A stretch of 64,000 nt of DNA from JB111 sp049856175 (GTDB lineage Bacteria > Actinomycetota > Actinomycetes > Actinomycetales > Actinomycetaceae), in contig NZ_JBNDNA010000007.1 in NCBI RefSeq assembly GCF_049856175.1, forward strand, positions 141,284 through 205,283, in the 5' to 3' direction. The notes under the pieces are model-generated. The model searched no databases and was not told the DNA's origin. It saw only the letters and a program-made list of their open reading frames with translations. This document shows, piece by piece, positions 50,497 to 59,529 of the stretch. Positions within the stretch are counted from its first letter, which is position 1. Each line of letters starts with the position of its first letter. Made by a program: the position numbers and the translations under genes.

Positions 50497-51930
50497 TCAC
50501 ACCAGCATGGTCAGCGGATTCTCGAGGAGCTCGCGGAGCCGGGCGAACCAGGTGGCGGCCAACGCCCCGTCCACGGGCCGGTGGTCGACCGACAGGGTGA
50601 GTCCGACGACGGTCGCCGGCTCGAGCCCACCCTCGTCGGTGACGGCCGCGATCTTCCGCGCGGCGCCGACCGCGAGGATCCCCGCCTGGGGCGGGTTGAT
50701 GATCGCGGAGAACTCGTCGACGCCGAACATCCCGAGGTTCGTCACGGTGAACGACCCGCCCTCGAGCTCGTCCTGCTTGAGACGACCCTCGTTCGCCCGC
50801 TGCGCGAAGTCCTTGACCCGGGCGGAGACGGTCGTGAGCGGGAGCTGGTCGGCCCCGCGGATCACCGGGGTGACGAGGCCCTTGTCGCTCGCGATCGCGA
50901 CGCCGACGTCGGAGCGCTCGTAGGACCGGACGTAGTCGTCCGCCCACGTGACGTTGACGTCCGGGACGTCCTGCAGCGCGCGGGCGACGGCCTTGACGAA
51001 GAAGTCGTTGACCGAGACCCGCACCGGTGCGCCCTCGTTGATCTCCGCGCGGAGCGCGAGCAGCCGGTCCACGCGCACGTCGCCGCGCAGGTAGAAGTGC
51101 GGGGCGACCTGCTTGCTCTCCTGCAGGCGGGCGGCCACGAACCGGCGCAGCCGGCTGTGCGGGACATCCGTGTACCCCTGCGCACCCGCCGCGGCGGGTC
51201 CCGCCGGTGCCGCTGCTGCCGACGGAGCTGCGGCGGCGGGTGCCTCCGCCTGCTGTCTCGCCTGCGACAGCGCGGCCTCGACGTCCTTGCGGACGATACG
51301 GCCGCCCGGACCGGTCCCGGTGAGCGCACGGATGTCCAGGTCGTTCTCCCGGGCGATCTTCCGGGCGATCGGGCTGGAGAAGATCCGCCCGTGCTCGTTG
51401 CCGCCGGTCCCCCGCCCAGTGGCCGGGGCCGTGGGAGCCGCCTCGGCCGGCGCCGGTTGCCCCGACGCGGCCTGCGCGTCCGCCGCCGCGGGCAGCGCGG
51501 CGGGCTCGGCCCCGTCGGCGTCGGTCTCGGGGGCGATCGCCTCGGCGGGCACCTCGACGTCCGTCGGGGCGGAACCGCTCGGGGCGGCCTCGTTCGCGGC
51601 CCCCGGGCTCGCGTCGTCGCCCTGCGCTGCGCCACCGGCCGGCGCGCCGCCGAGCTGCGCGAGCAGGTCCTCGGCCGCGGAGGCGTCCTCGCCGACGTCG
51701 AGGAGGACCGCGATGGGGTCGCTGACCCCGACCGTGGCACCGCCGTCGACCAGGAGCGTGTGGACGACCGCGGCGTCGTCGGCCTCGATGTCGACCACGG
51801 CCTTCTCGGTCTCGACCTCGGCCACGACGTCGCCGGCGGCGACGGTGGCCCCGGCCTCGATCGACCACTGACTGAGTATCGCGGCGTCGGCGTCGGCGGA
51901 GACGCCGGGCATCCGGAGGAACTTCGCCAT
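50497..51930 (-). CDS. 2-oxoacid dehydrogenase E2 component (dihydrolipoamide acyltransferase)
   Basis: This 477-residue protein has an N-terminal lipoyl domain with EVETEKAVVDIEADD (lipoylated Lys) and an Ala/Pro/Glu-rich linker. An E3/E1-binding domain (SSPIARKIARENDLDIRALTGTGPGGRIVRKDV) and a second linker follow. The C-terminal catalytic domain has FSAIINPPQAGILAVG and the active site LSVDHRPVDGALA (the DHRxxDG His and Asp). It transfers an acyl group from E1 to CoA. ATG 51930 lies 30 bp after the E1 stop, so E1 and E2 are one operon. No E3 gene is present in the window; a housekeeping lipoamide dehydrogenase must serve. Confidence 0.93.
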   Translation of the reverse strand: MAKFLRMPGVSADADAAILSQWSIEAGATVAAGDVVAEVETEKAVVDIEADDAAVVHTLLVDGGATVGVSDPIAVLLDVGEDASAAEDLLAQLGGAPAGGAAQGDDASPGAANEAAPSGSAPTDVEVPAEAIAPETDADGAEPAALPAAADAQAASGQPAPAEAAPTAPATGRGTGGNEHGRIFSSPIARKIARENDLDIRALTGTGPGGRIVRKDVEAALSQARQQAEAPAAAAPSAAAAPAGPAAAGAQGYTDVPHSRLRRFVAARLQESKQVAPHFYLRGDVRVDRLLALRAEINEGAPVRVSVNDFFVKAVARALQDVPDVNVTWADDYVRSYERSDVGVAIASDKGLVTPVIRGADQLPLTTVSARVKDFAQRANEGRLKQDELEGGSFTVTNLGMFGVDEFSAIINPPQAGILAVGAARKIAAVTDEGGLEPATVVGLTLSVDHRPVDGALAATWFARLRELLENPLTMLV

Positions 51931-51960
51931 GAGTTCTCGCCCTCTCTCGTCGGTGGCGGG

Positions 51961-54132
51961 TCAGACGGACCTGAGTGCGGACACGATGGCGTCCGTGGAC
52001 GCCAGCGCGGCCCGCTCGAGGATCTTGGAGATGCTCGGCGAGGACTCGCTGCCGTGCACGCGGGTGACCGGGGCGTCGAGCCAGTCGAAGAAGCGGCGCT
52101 GGATCTCGTCGCTCAGCCAGCCCCCGTAGGAGGTGCCGATCGGCCCCTGCTCCACGATGACGACGCGGTTGGTCTTGCGGATCGACTCGCCGATCGTGCT
52201 CCAGTCGATGCTCGCCATGTCGAGCCAGCGCAGGTCGATGACCTCGCCGTCGACCCCGGCGGTCTCGACGGCCTCGAGCGCCCGGCGGACCATCGACAGG
52301 TAGCTGATGACCGTGACGTCGGACCCGGTGCGCCGCACGGCGGCCTGGCCCACCGGGAGGCAGAAGTCGAGGTCGTCGACGGGCGCGGGCCCCTCGGTCT
52401 TGTACAGGTCGGCGTCGTGCTCGAGCACCGCGACCGGATCCTTGAGGCGCATCGCGCTGTTGAGCAGCCCGACGTACTCCAGCGGAGTCGACGGCGCGAT
52501 GATCCGCCAGCCGACCGACGTGGCGAGAATGCCGGCGGGGTCCATCGAGTGCTGCGACCCGTAGCCGGTGCCCGTGCCGATCTTGATGCGCATGAGCAGC
52601 GGCATGTCGTGGTCGCCGCCGAACATGTGGCGGGCCTTGCCGATCTGGTTGAAGATCTGGTCGGCCGCGACCCAGATGAAGTCGGCGTACATGAGCTCGA
52701 CGACCGGGTAGTAGCGACCGTCCAGCGCAACGCCGCCGCCGAGGCCCGTGAAGGCGGCCTCGCTGATCGGGGTCCCGAGCACGCGGTCGGGGAAGTCGGT
52801 GGCCAGGCCCTTCGTGGCGCCGCGGGACCCTCCGTTGAGCTTGTGGACGTCCTCGCCGAGCACCATGATCGACTCGTCCTCGGACATCCGCCGGTGCATG
52901 ACCTCGGCGACGACCTCGACGAACTTGCGGTCCTCGACCTCGTCGGGGCCGAAGTCGGCGGTCTCGCGCACCTTGGCCGACCCGAGGTCCTCCGGGCCGC
53001 GGATGCCGACGTCGATGAAGTCCGTGTCCGGCCACAGCTCGGGCCGGATGCGCTGCGTGCCCGGCTTGCCGTCCGGGTCGGGCTCGACGAGCTCGGCGGA
53101 GATCTCGGCCATCGTGCTCTTGGCGCTCGACCGGAGGGCCGCGGTCTCGTCCTCGGTGAGGATGCCGCGGCGCAGCAGCTGGGCGTCCATCTGCCGGATC
53201 GGGTCGCGGTCCTTCCAGTGGGTCTCCTCCTCCTTCGAGCGATACCCGAAGGCGCTGCCCGGGAACGGGCCGTTCTGGTGGAAGTGCCGGTAGGTGTCGA
53301 CCTCGATGACCGTGGGGCCGCCGCCGGAGCGCATGACCTCGAGGGCCTCCTGCATGGCCAGGTAGACGGCGACGGTGTCCATGCCGTCGACCTTCCAGCT
53401 GGGGATGCCGAAGCCGGGGCCGCGCCCGGAGAGCCGGGGCTCGCCGGTGGCCTCCTCGGCCGTGGTCGAGACGGCGTACTGGTTGTTCTCGATGAAGAAG
53501 CACACCGGGAGCTTCCACGCGGCGGCCAGGTTGAGCGTCTCGAGCACGGAGCCGATGTTGACTGCGCCGTCGCCGAAGTAGGTGACGGACACGTTGTCGG
53601 AGCCCGCGTGCTTGTTCGCCCAGGCGAACCCGGAGGCGAAGGGGACGGCGCCGCCGACGATGGCGTTGGTGCCCATCGCGCCGGCCTCCTTCCACTGCAG
53701 GTGCATCGACCCGCCGCGCCCGCGGCAGTAGCCCTGCGCGAGGCCGGCGATCTCGGCGAGGCTGCGGCGCAGCACGGTGCGGATGTCGTCCGGGACGCCG
53801 TCGCGCAGGTCGAACCCGTCGGGACGCACGAAACCGAACGCCTTGGCGAGGAACTGGTGGTGGCCCCGGTGCGAGCCGTTGATGTGGTCGGCGCCCACGA
53901 GCGGGAAGATCGAGCCGACGGCCCCGCCCTCCTGGCCGATGCTGGAGTGCGCCGGACCGTTGATGAGCTTCTGCCCCGCGAGGTCCAGCACCTCCTCCTC
54001 GAAGGCCCGCACGAGGTGGAGCTGGGTCGCCATCGCGACCAGGACGTCCGGGTCGATCGCGTCCCAGTCGTCGTCCGTGCTGGTCAGCTCGACCCAGTCG
54101 ACCGAAGGCTCGAGAGCTGTCTTCTTTGGCAT
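51961..54132 (-). CDS. 2-oxoacid dehydrogenase-type E1, alpha and beta subunits fused
   Basis: This 723-residue thiamine-diphosphate enzyme joins an alpha half (about 1-340) and a beta half (about 385-723), usually separate genes. The alpha half shows SSIGQEGGAVG, GSHRGHHQFLAKA, GRGGSMH and the ThDP motif YFGDGAVNIGSVLETLNLAA with IENNQYAVST. The beta half shows VLGEDVHKLNGGSRGATKGL, PISEAAFTGLGGG (conserved Glu) and MRIKIGTGTGYGSQHS. Sequence style is nearest to acetoin/pyruvate-type E1 of fused arrangement. In this locus it may oxidise a 2-oxo compound made in sugar breakdown. ATG 54132 is chosen since the upstream frame crosses the operator. Confidence 0.92.
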   Translation of the reverse strand: MPKKTALEPSVDWVELTSTDDDWDAIDPDVLVAMATQLHLVRAFEEEVLDLAGQKLINGPAHSSIGQEGGAVGSIFPLVGADHINGSHRGHHQFLAKAFGFVRPDGFDLRDGVPDDIRTVLRRSLAEIAGLAQGYCRGRGGSMHLQWKEAGAMGTNAIVGGAVPFASGFAWANKHAGSDNVSVTYFGDGAVNIGSVLETLNLAAAWKLPVCFFIENNQYAVSTTAEEATGEPRLSGRGPGFGIPSWKVDGMDTVAVYLAMQEALEVMRSGGGPTVIEVDTYRHFHQNGPFPGSAFGYRSKEEETHWKDRDPIRQMDAQLLRRGILTEDETAALRSSAKSTMAEISAELVEPDPDGKPGTQRIRPELWPDTDFIDVGIRGPEDLGSAKVRETADFGPDEVEDRKFVEVVAEVMHRRMSEDESIMVLGEDVHKLNGGSRGATKGLATDFPDRVLGTPISEAAFTGLGGGVALDGRYYPVVELMYADFIWVAADQIFNQIGKARHMFGGDHDMPLLMRIKIGTGTGYGSQHSMDPAGILATSVGWRIIAPSTPLEYVGLLNSAMRLKDPVAVLEHDADLYKTEGPAPVDDLDFCLPVGQAAVRRTGSDVTVISYLSMVRRALEAVETAGVDGEVIDLRWLDMASIDWSTIGESIRKTNRVVIVEQGPIGTSYGGWLSDEIQRRFFDWLDAPVTRVHGSESSPSISKILERAALASTDAIVSALRSV

Positions 54133-54278
54133 GGTGCACTCTTCTCGATCTGCTCGTGGTGCCGTCGTTGGCCGGTCGCACGCCGCCGCCTGGCCGTAGC
54201 ATGGCGTTCCGAGGAGGCCCGTGGAACCGGGTCGCCCCGGCACCGCGGCCGCCTCGGTCGCGAGCGCGACATTACCTT

Positions 54279-54298
54279 CACTATACATCTCTAGACAA
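54279..54298. promoter_or_regulatory. Direct-repeat operator, two copies (site B), with -10 of the E1-E2 operon
   Basis: On the minus strand, TTGTCTAGAG and ATGTATAGTG have TGT triplets 10 bp apart (ACA at 54295 and 54285). TATAGT (54284 to 54279, minus strand) is a plausible -10 overlapping the second copy. The site lies between E1 and the divergent GntR gene, so it may also serve autoregulation. Confidence 0.7.
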
Positions 54299-54378
54299 GT
54301 TGTAAGGAGTGCGTGACGCTTGACCTGTAAGGACACGTCCTGCCCGGCCGTCGTGGGCCGTAGAACTGGAACCGAGAG

Positions 54379-55113
54379 ATGACCGAGACCCTCAGCCGTA
54401 CCGGCCCCATCCCGATGTACGTGCAGCTGACGAACATCCTGCGCGAGAAGATCGAGGCCGGCGAGTGGCAGTCCAACGAGAAGATCCCGTCGGAGAACGA
54501 GCTCAACAGGCTGTACGGGATCTCCCGGATGACGGCCCGCCAGGTGCTCGCCCAGCTCGTCAACGAGGGCCTGCTCTTCCGCGTCCAGGGCAAGGGGACG
54601 TTCGTGGCGCCGAGCAAGATCGCCACGCGCTCGCCGTCCTACAAGGGCATCCGCGAACAGCTCGAGCAGATGGGGTACACGACCAGCACCCGCCTGCTCA
54701 GCGAGGAGCTCGTCGTCGCCGACCGCCACCTCGCCGAGCGGCTCGCCCTGCCCGACGGCGCCCCGGTGCACAAGATCCGCCGGCTGCGCACGGTCGACGA
54801 CGAGCCCATCAGCCTCCACGAGTCCTACATCCCCCAGCGCCTGGCCGAGGACCTCCTCGAGCACGACGCCGCCCAGCAGCAGCTGTGCGTCATCCTCGAG
54901 CAGCACTACGACCTGGTCATGGGGCGCATCGTCGAGACGCTGGAGTCCGGGACGCCGAGCCCGGCCGACGCGAAGCTGCTCGGCGTGGGGCGCAACGCTC
55001 CCCTGCTCGTGCTGCGCCAGGAGATCTCCACGCCGTCGGGCCAGCGGTTCGAGTACTCCAAGGTCACGTTCCGCGGCGACAAGGTGCGGCTCACCTTCGA
55101 GTACGAGATCTGA
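54379..55113 (+). CDS. GntR/HutC-family transcriptional regulator
   Basis: This 244-residue regulator has an N-terminal winged helix, IPMYVQLTNILREKIEAGEWQSNEKIPSENELNRLYGISRMTARQVLAQLVNEGLL, with FRVQGKGTFVA as the wing. The C-terminal UTRA effector domain has EELVVADRHLAERL, PISLHESYIPQRLAEDLLEH and LLVLRQEISTPSGQRFEYSKV. HutC-type members usually sense phosphorylated sugars or sugar acids. Placed centrally between the operons and next to site B, it is the best candidate to bind the direct repeats at 47.8, 54.3, 56.8 and 62.5 kb; that assignment is inference. Confidence 0.93.
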   Translation: MTETLSRTGPIPMYVQLTNILREKIEAGEWQSNEKIPSENELNRLYGISRMTARQVLAQLVNEGLLFRVQGKGTFVAPSKIATRSPSYKGIREQLEQMGYTTSTRLLSEELVVADRHLAERLALPDGAPVHKIRRLRTVDDEPISLHESYIPQRLAEDLLEHDAAQQQLCVILEQHYDLVMGRIVETLESGTPSPADAKLLGVGRNAPLLVLRQEISTPSGQRFEYSKVTFRGDKVRLTFEYEI

Positions 55114-55134
55114 CCCCCATCTCGCCCGACCGCC

Positions 55135-55899
55135 TCAGGGGGCGAGGAGCAGCGCCTCGAGGGAGGCGACGTCGACGACCCCGAGGTTGAGCACGTCCGC
55201 GCCCGCACGCACGGCGGTCGCGTCGTCCGGCTCGCCCAGGTGGTCGACGACGACAGAGGCCGCGGGGAAGTCGTCGTCGCGCGTGAAGTGGCTGAGCGTG
55301 ACGACGTGGGTGAGTCCCGCGGCTGCGGCGGCCTTGGCGCCCGCCTCGGAGTCCTCGACGACGACGGCCTCGCCGCGCTCGACCCCGAGCTCGCGCACGG
55401 CGAGCTCGTAGATGTCCGGCGCGGGCTTCTTCGCGGGCACGACGTCCCCGGCCCACACGCCGTCGACGCGCGCGTAGAGGTCCTCCCCGACGACGGACCG
55501 CAGGACGGCGCGCACGCTCTTCTCGGCCGAGGTCGAGGCGACGGCGACCTTCCAACCGGCGTCGAGCGCCTCCCCGATGAGGCGGCGCACGCCCGGCCGG
55601 CCGGGCAGCGCCCCGGCCTCGACGAGCTCGACGTAGATCTCGCTCTTGCGCCGGTGCGCGGCGGCGACCGTCTCGTCGACGTCCGGCGCGGACGCGACGT
55701 CCAGCTCGGGGTGCTCGGCGAGGTAGGCGCGCATGCGCTCCTTGCCGCCGCCGACCTTGAGCAGCCGCGCGTACTCCTCGGCGCTCCAGCGGAAGGGCAG
55801 GCCCAGCTCCTCGAAGGTCTGGTTGAAGGCGACGAGGTGACCGTCGAGCTCGGTGTCGGCGAGGACGCCGTCGCAGTCCAGGATCAGCGCGCGGGCCAT
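55135..55899 (-). CDS. CbbY/beta-phosphoglucomutase-like HAD hydrolase
   Basis: This 254-residue HAD-IA protein has motif I ALILDCDGVLADTELDGH, a helical cap with GGGKERMRAYLAEH, motif II KVAVASTSAEKS, motif III PAKKPAPDIYELAVREL and motif IV VVVEDSEAGAKAAAAAGL. The DGVLADTE opening is shared with CbbY, a xylulose-1,5-bisphosphate phosphatase linked to RuBisCO operons, and with beta-phosphoglucomutases. It starts within the aldolase stop codon (one-base overlap), so it is made with the aldolase. Its likely role is phosphate removal from a sugar phosphate or by-product. Confidence 0.9.
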   Translation of the reverse strand: MARALILDCDGVLADTELDGHLVAFNQTFEELGLPFRWSAEEYARLLKVGGGKERMRAYLAEHPELDVASAPDVDETVAAAHRRKSEIYVELVEAGALPGRPGVRRLIGEALDAGWKVAVASTSAEKSVRAVLRSVVGEDLYARVDGVWAGDVVPAKKPAPDIYELAVRELGVERGEAVVVEDSEAGAKAAAAAGLTHVVTLSHFTRDDDFPAASVVVDHLGEPDDATAVRAGADVLNLGVVDVASLEALLLAP

Positions 55900-56759
55900 C
55901 ACGCGGCCCTCCCCGCGGAGCGGAAGATCTCGGCGTGCTCGGTGAGGACCTTCGCCACGTCCTCGGCGATCGCGGCGAAGAGCTTGACCGGCTCCCACTT
56001 GCCCGTGCGCTCGCACTCGGCGAGGTGCGCCTGCGCGCCCTTCATGTAGGCGAGCTTGAGCGCCGTGGAGATGTTGATCTTGGCCACGCCGGCGTCGATG
56101 AACGCGTGGAAGTCCGCCTCGGTCAGGCCCGTGCCGCCGTGCAGGACGATCGGCACCTCGGTCTTCGAGACGAGCTCGGCGGCCCGGTCGACGCGCAGCT
56201 CCGGGGACGCCGTGTACAGGCCGTGGGCGGTGCCGAGCTGCGGGGCCAGGGTGTCGACCCCGGTGTCCTCGGCGACCTCGATCAGCTGGTCGACCGTGTA
56301 GGCGTGCACGGCCTCGTCGGAGCCGACGCCGTCCTCGACCCCGATGATGTTCTCGATCTCCGACTCGACGGCGACGCCGGCCGCGTGCGCCTCGGCGACG
56401 ACCTCCGTCGTCTCCGCCCAGGCGGTCTCCAGGGGGCGGTCCGAGGCGTCGAACAGGACGGAGTCCCAGCCGTGCCGGATGCACTCGGTGATGACCGCGC
56501 GGTCCGGGCAGTGATCGAGGTGCAGGGAGACCGGGACCGACACGTTGCGCGCCGCGGCGTGCGCGGCGAAGGCGAGCTGCTCGGCGCCGATGAGCTTCAC
56601 GGTCTTCACCGACGTCTGGAGGATGACGGGCGAGCCGACGGACTCGGCCGCGTCGACCACGGCGCGGATCGAGTGGTCGTCGACGATGTTGACCGCGGGG
56701 ACCGCGTACCCGCCCTCGCGGGCGGCCCGCACGAGATCGAGCGTCTTGGCGATGGTCAT
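55899..56759 (-). CDS. Class II (zinc) ketose-bisphosphate aldolase
   Basis: This 286-residue enzyme of the Fba/GatY/KbaY type cleaves a ketose phosphate to dihydroxyacetone phosphate and an aldehyde. Motifs are YAVPAVNIVDDHSIRAVVDAA, SLHLDHCPD (catalytic Asp and zinc His), GWDSVLFDASDRPLE, ESEIENIIGVEDG (zinc Glu region), LGTAHGLY (zinc His) and IVLHGGTGL (zinc His). Small size favours tagatose or ketose-1-phosphate specificity over classical FBP aldolase. AAGGA lies 7 nt before ATG 56759, and site A of the direct-repeat operator is 72 bp upstream. Confidence 0.93.
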   Translation of the reverse strand: MTIAKTLDLVRAAREGGYAVPAVNIVDDHSIRAVVDAAESVGSPVILQTSVKTVKLIGAEQLAFAAHAAARNVSVPVSLHLDHCPDRAVITECIRHGWDSVLFDASDRPLETAWAETTEVVAEAHAAGVAVESEIENIIGVEDGVGSDEAVHAYTVDQLIEVAEDTGVDTLAPQLGTAHGLYTASPELRVDRAAELVSKTEVPIVLHGGTGLTEADFHAFIDAGVAKINISTALKLAYMKGAQAHLAECERTGKWEPVKLFAAIAEDVAKVLTEHAEIFRSAGRAA

Positions 56760-56830
56760 TGGAGTTCCTTCCCGATGGCGCCGGTGCCGGCGCGGCGTCG
56801 AGCCGACCCGAACGTTGCCCGACCTCTTGG

Positions 56831-56850
56831 ACTATACATGTCCATACAAC
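56831..56850. promoter_or_regulatory. Direct-repeat operator, two copies (site A), with -10 of the aldolase operon
   Basis: On the minus strand, TTGTATGGAC and ATGTATAGTC have TGT triplets 10 bp apart (ACA at 56846 and 56836). TATAGT (56836 to 56831, minus strand) is a likely -10. Compared with site B, 17 of 21 bases agree. Confidence 0.72.
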
Positions 56851-56877
56851 TCTGTGGCACCGTTTCGCACCGCCGGG

Positions 56878-57645
56878 TCAGGGGCTCGGGGCGCTCGCCC
56901 GCACCTCGTCCACGCTCGCGAGGAACTGGGCGGGGTCGAGCCCCCCGCGCCCCAGGAAGATCCCGTCCGGCTCCTGCGCGCGGTTCCGGGCCGCGGCGAC
57001 GATGTCGGCGTACGTCCCGGGCACGGCCGAACCCCCGTAGACGATCCGGAACGAGGACACGGTCGCCTCCAGGACCCCGCGCAGCGCCTCGACCGTGGCG
57101 GCGACGTGCTGCGCGGGGGCCGGCTCGGGCTGGCCGATCGCCCACGTGGGCTCGTAGGCGGCGATCACCTCGGCGCCGTCGGGCAGGCCGCCGAAGTAGG
57201 TGGCGACCTGCTCGGTGAGTGCGGGGACCGGGTCGTCGTCGCGGGTGGTCTCCCCGCACACGAGGATCGGGACGATGCCGGCGTCGACGGCCGCCTCGAT
57301 CTTCGCCCGCACGACCTGCTCGGACTCCCCCAGGTGACGGCGCCGTTCGGGGTGGCCGACCATCGTGTAGCGCGAACCGAGCGCCGCGAGGAGCTCCGCA
57401 GTGACCTCGCCCGTGTACGGCCCGGCGGGGAAGGCCGAGACGTCCTGGGTGCCGATCTCGGTGCCCAGCGGTCCGAGCGCGTCCCGGAAACGCTCGACGA
57501 GCGGGAACGGCACGCAGATGTAGGTCCCCTCCCCCGCACCCCGACGTATCCCCAGGCCCCGTGCCACGGTCTCGATCCATGCCTCGGCCTGCTCGAGCGT
57601 GAGGTAGCTCTTCGAGCTGAAACCGGTCAGTCTCTCGGGAAGCAC
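56878..57645 (-). CDS. Triosephosphate-isomerase-family enzyme, probably a ketose-1-phosphate isomerase
   Basis: This 255-residue TIM-family protein keeps the catalytic set: Lys in LTGFSSKSYL, His in MVGHPERRRHLGE and Glu in AAYEPTWAIG. The phosphate loop is YGGSAVPGTYADIV. Its N-terminus (GFSSKSYLTLEQ in place of the usual NWKMN) and low similarity to housekeeping TpiA match the diverged TIM homologues that interconvert L-erythrulose-1-phosphate and D-erythrulose-4-phosphate in erythritol pathways. Its position after the DhaK-type kinase fits that role. The GTG start at 57645 has AAAGGA 7-9 nt upstream. Confidence 0.87.
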   Translation of the reverse strand: MLPERLTGFSSKSYLTLEQAEAWIETVARGLGIRRGAGEGTYICVPFPLVERFRDALGPLGTEIGTQDVSAFPAGPYTGEVTAELLAALGSRYTMVGHPERRRHLGESEQVVRAKIEAAVDAGIVPILVCGETTRDDDPVPALTEQVATYFGGLPDGAEVIAAYEPTWAIGQPEPAPAQHVAATVEALRGVLEATVSSFRIVYGGSAVPGTYADIVAAARNRAQEPDGIFLGRGGLDPAQFLASVDEVRASAPSP

Positions 57646-57694
57646 GGGTCGGGTCCTTTCGGGCGGGACGACGGGTGGGAGGAAGGGGCCTCGG

Positions 57695-59410
57695 TCAGCT
57701 GACGAGCGCCTCGGCGATGACGTCGACGACGATGCCCGCGGAGACGGCGCCGGGGTCCGGCGTGCCCACGGAGCGGTCGGCGAGCGGGCGTGCGCGGCCG
57801 ATCCTCGGCCGCATCGGCGCGGTCTGCTCGGCGAGCTGCCGGGCCTGGACGGCGGCCCGGGACCAGGCGGATCCCGGGTTGGCGCCGTCGGCGACGGCCT
57901 TCTCGAAGGCATCGACGACGGGCACGACGACGTCGACCATCGTCTTGTCGCCGAGCTCGGCCCCGCCGACCCGCAGGAGCGCGTCGGAGGCGGCGCGCAG
58001 GGCGGCGACGGCGTCGTCCGAGGCGGGCGCGCCGGTGTCGCTCAGGCTGCCGCCGGCGGCGAGGATCATCGCACCCCACAGGGCGCCGGAGGTGCCGCCC
58101 GCGTCGTCGGACCACGCCTGCCCGGCGCGGGTGATCACCGTGCTCAGGCCGGCGCCGGCCTCGGACGCGGCCCGGGCGGCGGCGAGGGCCGAGGTCGCGC
58201 CGCGCGACATGCCGATGCCGTGGTCGCCGTCCCCGGCGACGGCGTCGAGACGGCCGAGCTCGTCGGACTCCCGTCGCAGGCGATCGGCGATGGCCGAGAT
58301 GGCGTCGACGGCGACCGCCCCGGCGGCGCGGGAGGCGTCGTCGGACTCGGGGATCGCGGCCACCTCGTCCTCGGCGACGGCGCGCTCCTCCTCGCTGAGC
58401 ACCTCGTGCTGCGCCATCGACCCGAGCTTGAGCGCGGGGGTGTCGACGGGGGCGAGCCAGAACTTCTCGAGCTCGTCGTCGAGCCAGACGAGGGTGAGCG
58501 AGACGCCGCCCATGTCCAGCGAGGTGACGAGCTCGCCGACCACCTGGTCGACGATCGTCACGCCGGCCTCCTCCAGGGCGTCGCGCACCCCGTTGTAGGT
58601 GACGAACAGCTCCTCGTACTTCGCCGTCCCGAGCCCGTTGAGCAGGGCGACGACCCGGCCGTCCGCCCCCTCGGGGCGTTCCTTGAGCAGCTCGGTGACG
58701 AGCAGGCGGGCGACCTCGTCGGCGGTGCCCATGTCCATCTCGTCGATGCCGGGCTCGCCGTGGACGCCGAGGCCGAGGGACAGGCGCCCCTCGGGGACGC
58801 TGAACAGGGGTTCCTTCGAGCCGGGCAGGGTGCAGCCCGAGTAGGCGACGCCGAGCGTGCGCGTCGCCTCGTTGGCCTTGTCGAACACGCGGCACACGCC
58901 GTCGAAGTCCAGGCCCGCCTCGGCCGCGGCTCCGGTGATCTTGAAGACGGGGACGAAGCCGGAGATGCCCCGGCGCCTGGACTTCTCGTCGGGCCCGGCC
59001 GAGGCGACGTCGTCGGTGAGCACGAGCACGCTGGCCTGGTGCCCCTCGGCCTTGAGCTGCTCGACGGCCGCCCCGAAGTGCAGGACGTCGCCGGCGTAGT
59101 TGCCGAAGCAGATCACCGTCCCGCCGCCGTGGTCGGCGGCCTTGGCGACGCTCACGGCCTGGGAGGCGGACGGGGAGGAGAAGATGTTGCCGGTCACGGC
59201 ACCGTCGGCCATGCCCGGGCCGACCCAGCCCATGAAGGCCGGGTAGTGGCCGGTGCCGCCGCCGACGAGCACGGAGACCTTGCCGGGGGTCGACCGCGTG
59301 GCGCGGGCGACGCCGCCGGGGACCGCGCGCACGTGGCGGCTGTTCGCGGAGACGAACCCGGAGACCAGCTCGCGGGGGAAGTCGTCGGGGTTGTTCACAA
59401 GCTTCGTCAT
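57695..59410 (-). CDS. DhaK-DhaL fused ketose kinase (dihydroxyacetone/erythrulose kinase type)
   Basis: This 571-residue ATP-dependent kinase has a DhaK domain (about 1-330) with VLVGGGTGHYPAF, NYAGDVLHF and the substrate-binding His in GLGVHGEPGI. A linker leads to a DhaL ATP-binding domain (about 370-571) with LDAVAGDGDHGIGMSRGA and DKTMVDVVVPV (Asp-rich Mg site). Fused forms phosphorylate dihydroxyacetone or short ketoses such as erythrulose directly with ATP, unlike the PTS-linked DhaKLM. It is 49 bp upstream of the TIM-like gene on the same transcript, supporting ketose to ketose-1-phosphate followed by isomerisation. Confidence 0.93.
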   Translation of the reverse strand: MTKLVNNPDDFPRELVSGFVSANSRHVRAVPGGVARATRSTPGKVSVLVGGGTGHYPAFMGWVGPGMADGAVTGNIFSSPSASQAVSVAKAADHGGGTVICFGNYAGDVLHFGAAVEQLKAEGHQASVLVLTDDVASAGPDEKSRRRGISGFVPVFKITGAAAEAGLDFDGVCRVFDKANEATRTLGVAYSGCTLPGSKEPLFSVPEGRLSLGLGVHGEPGIDEMDMGTADEVARLLVTELLKERPEGADGRVVALLNGLGTAKYEELFVTYNGVRDALEEAGVTIVDQVVGELVTSLDMGGVSLTLVWLDDELEKFWLAPVDTPALKLGSMAQHEVLSEEERAVAEDEVAAIPESDDASRAAGAVAVDAISAIADRLRRESDELGRLDAVAGDGDHGIGMSRGATSALAAARAASEAGAGLSTVITRAGQAWSDDAGGTSGALWGAMILAAGGSLSDTGAPASDDAVAALRAASDALLRVGGAELGDKTMVDVVVPVVDAFEKAVADGANPGSAWSRAAVQARQLAEQTAPMRPRIGRARPLADRSVGTPDPGAVSAGIVVDVIAEALVS

Positions 59411-59529
59411 CGTCAGTCCTTCGGTGAGGGGTGGCCGGGCGTCGATGCCCGAGGGCCGGGTCGTGGAAGCTGGGTCCTGGAGGCTGCGCGGCGGGGGCGC
59501 GGTGCAGCGGGTGGGAACGGACGGTCGGG

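Noticed and set aside
50195..54294. Frames of more than 1300 codons on both strands across the E1-E2 genes
   Set aside because: They are shadow frames caused by high third-position GC; only the E1 and E2 frames show family motifs.
54320..54366. TTGACC ... TAGAAC as a promoter for the GntR gene
   Set aside because: The spacing is about 35 bp, too long for a sigma70 promoter.
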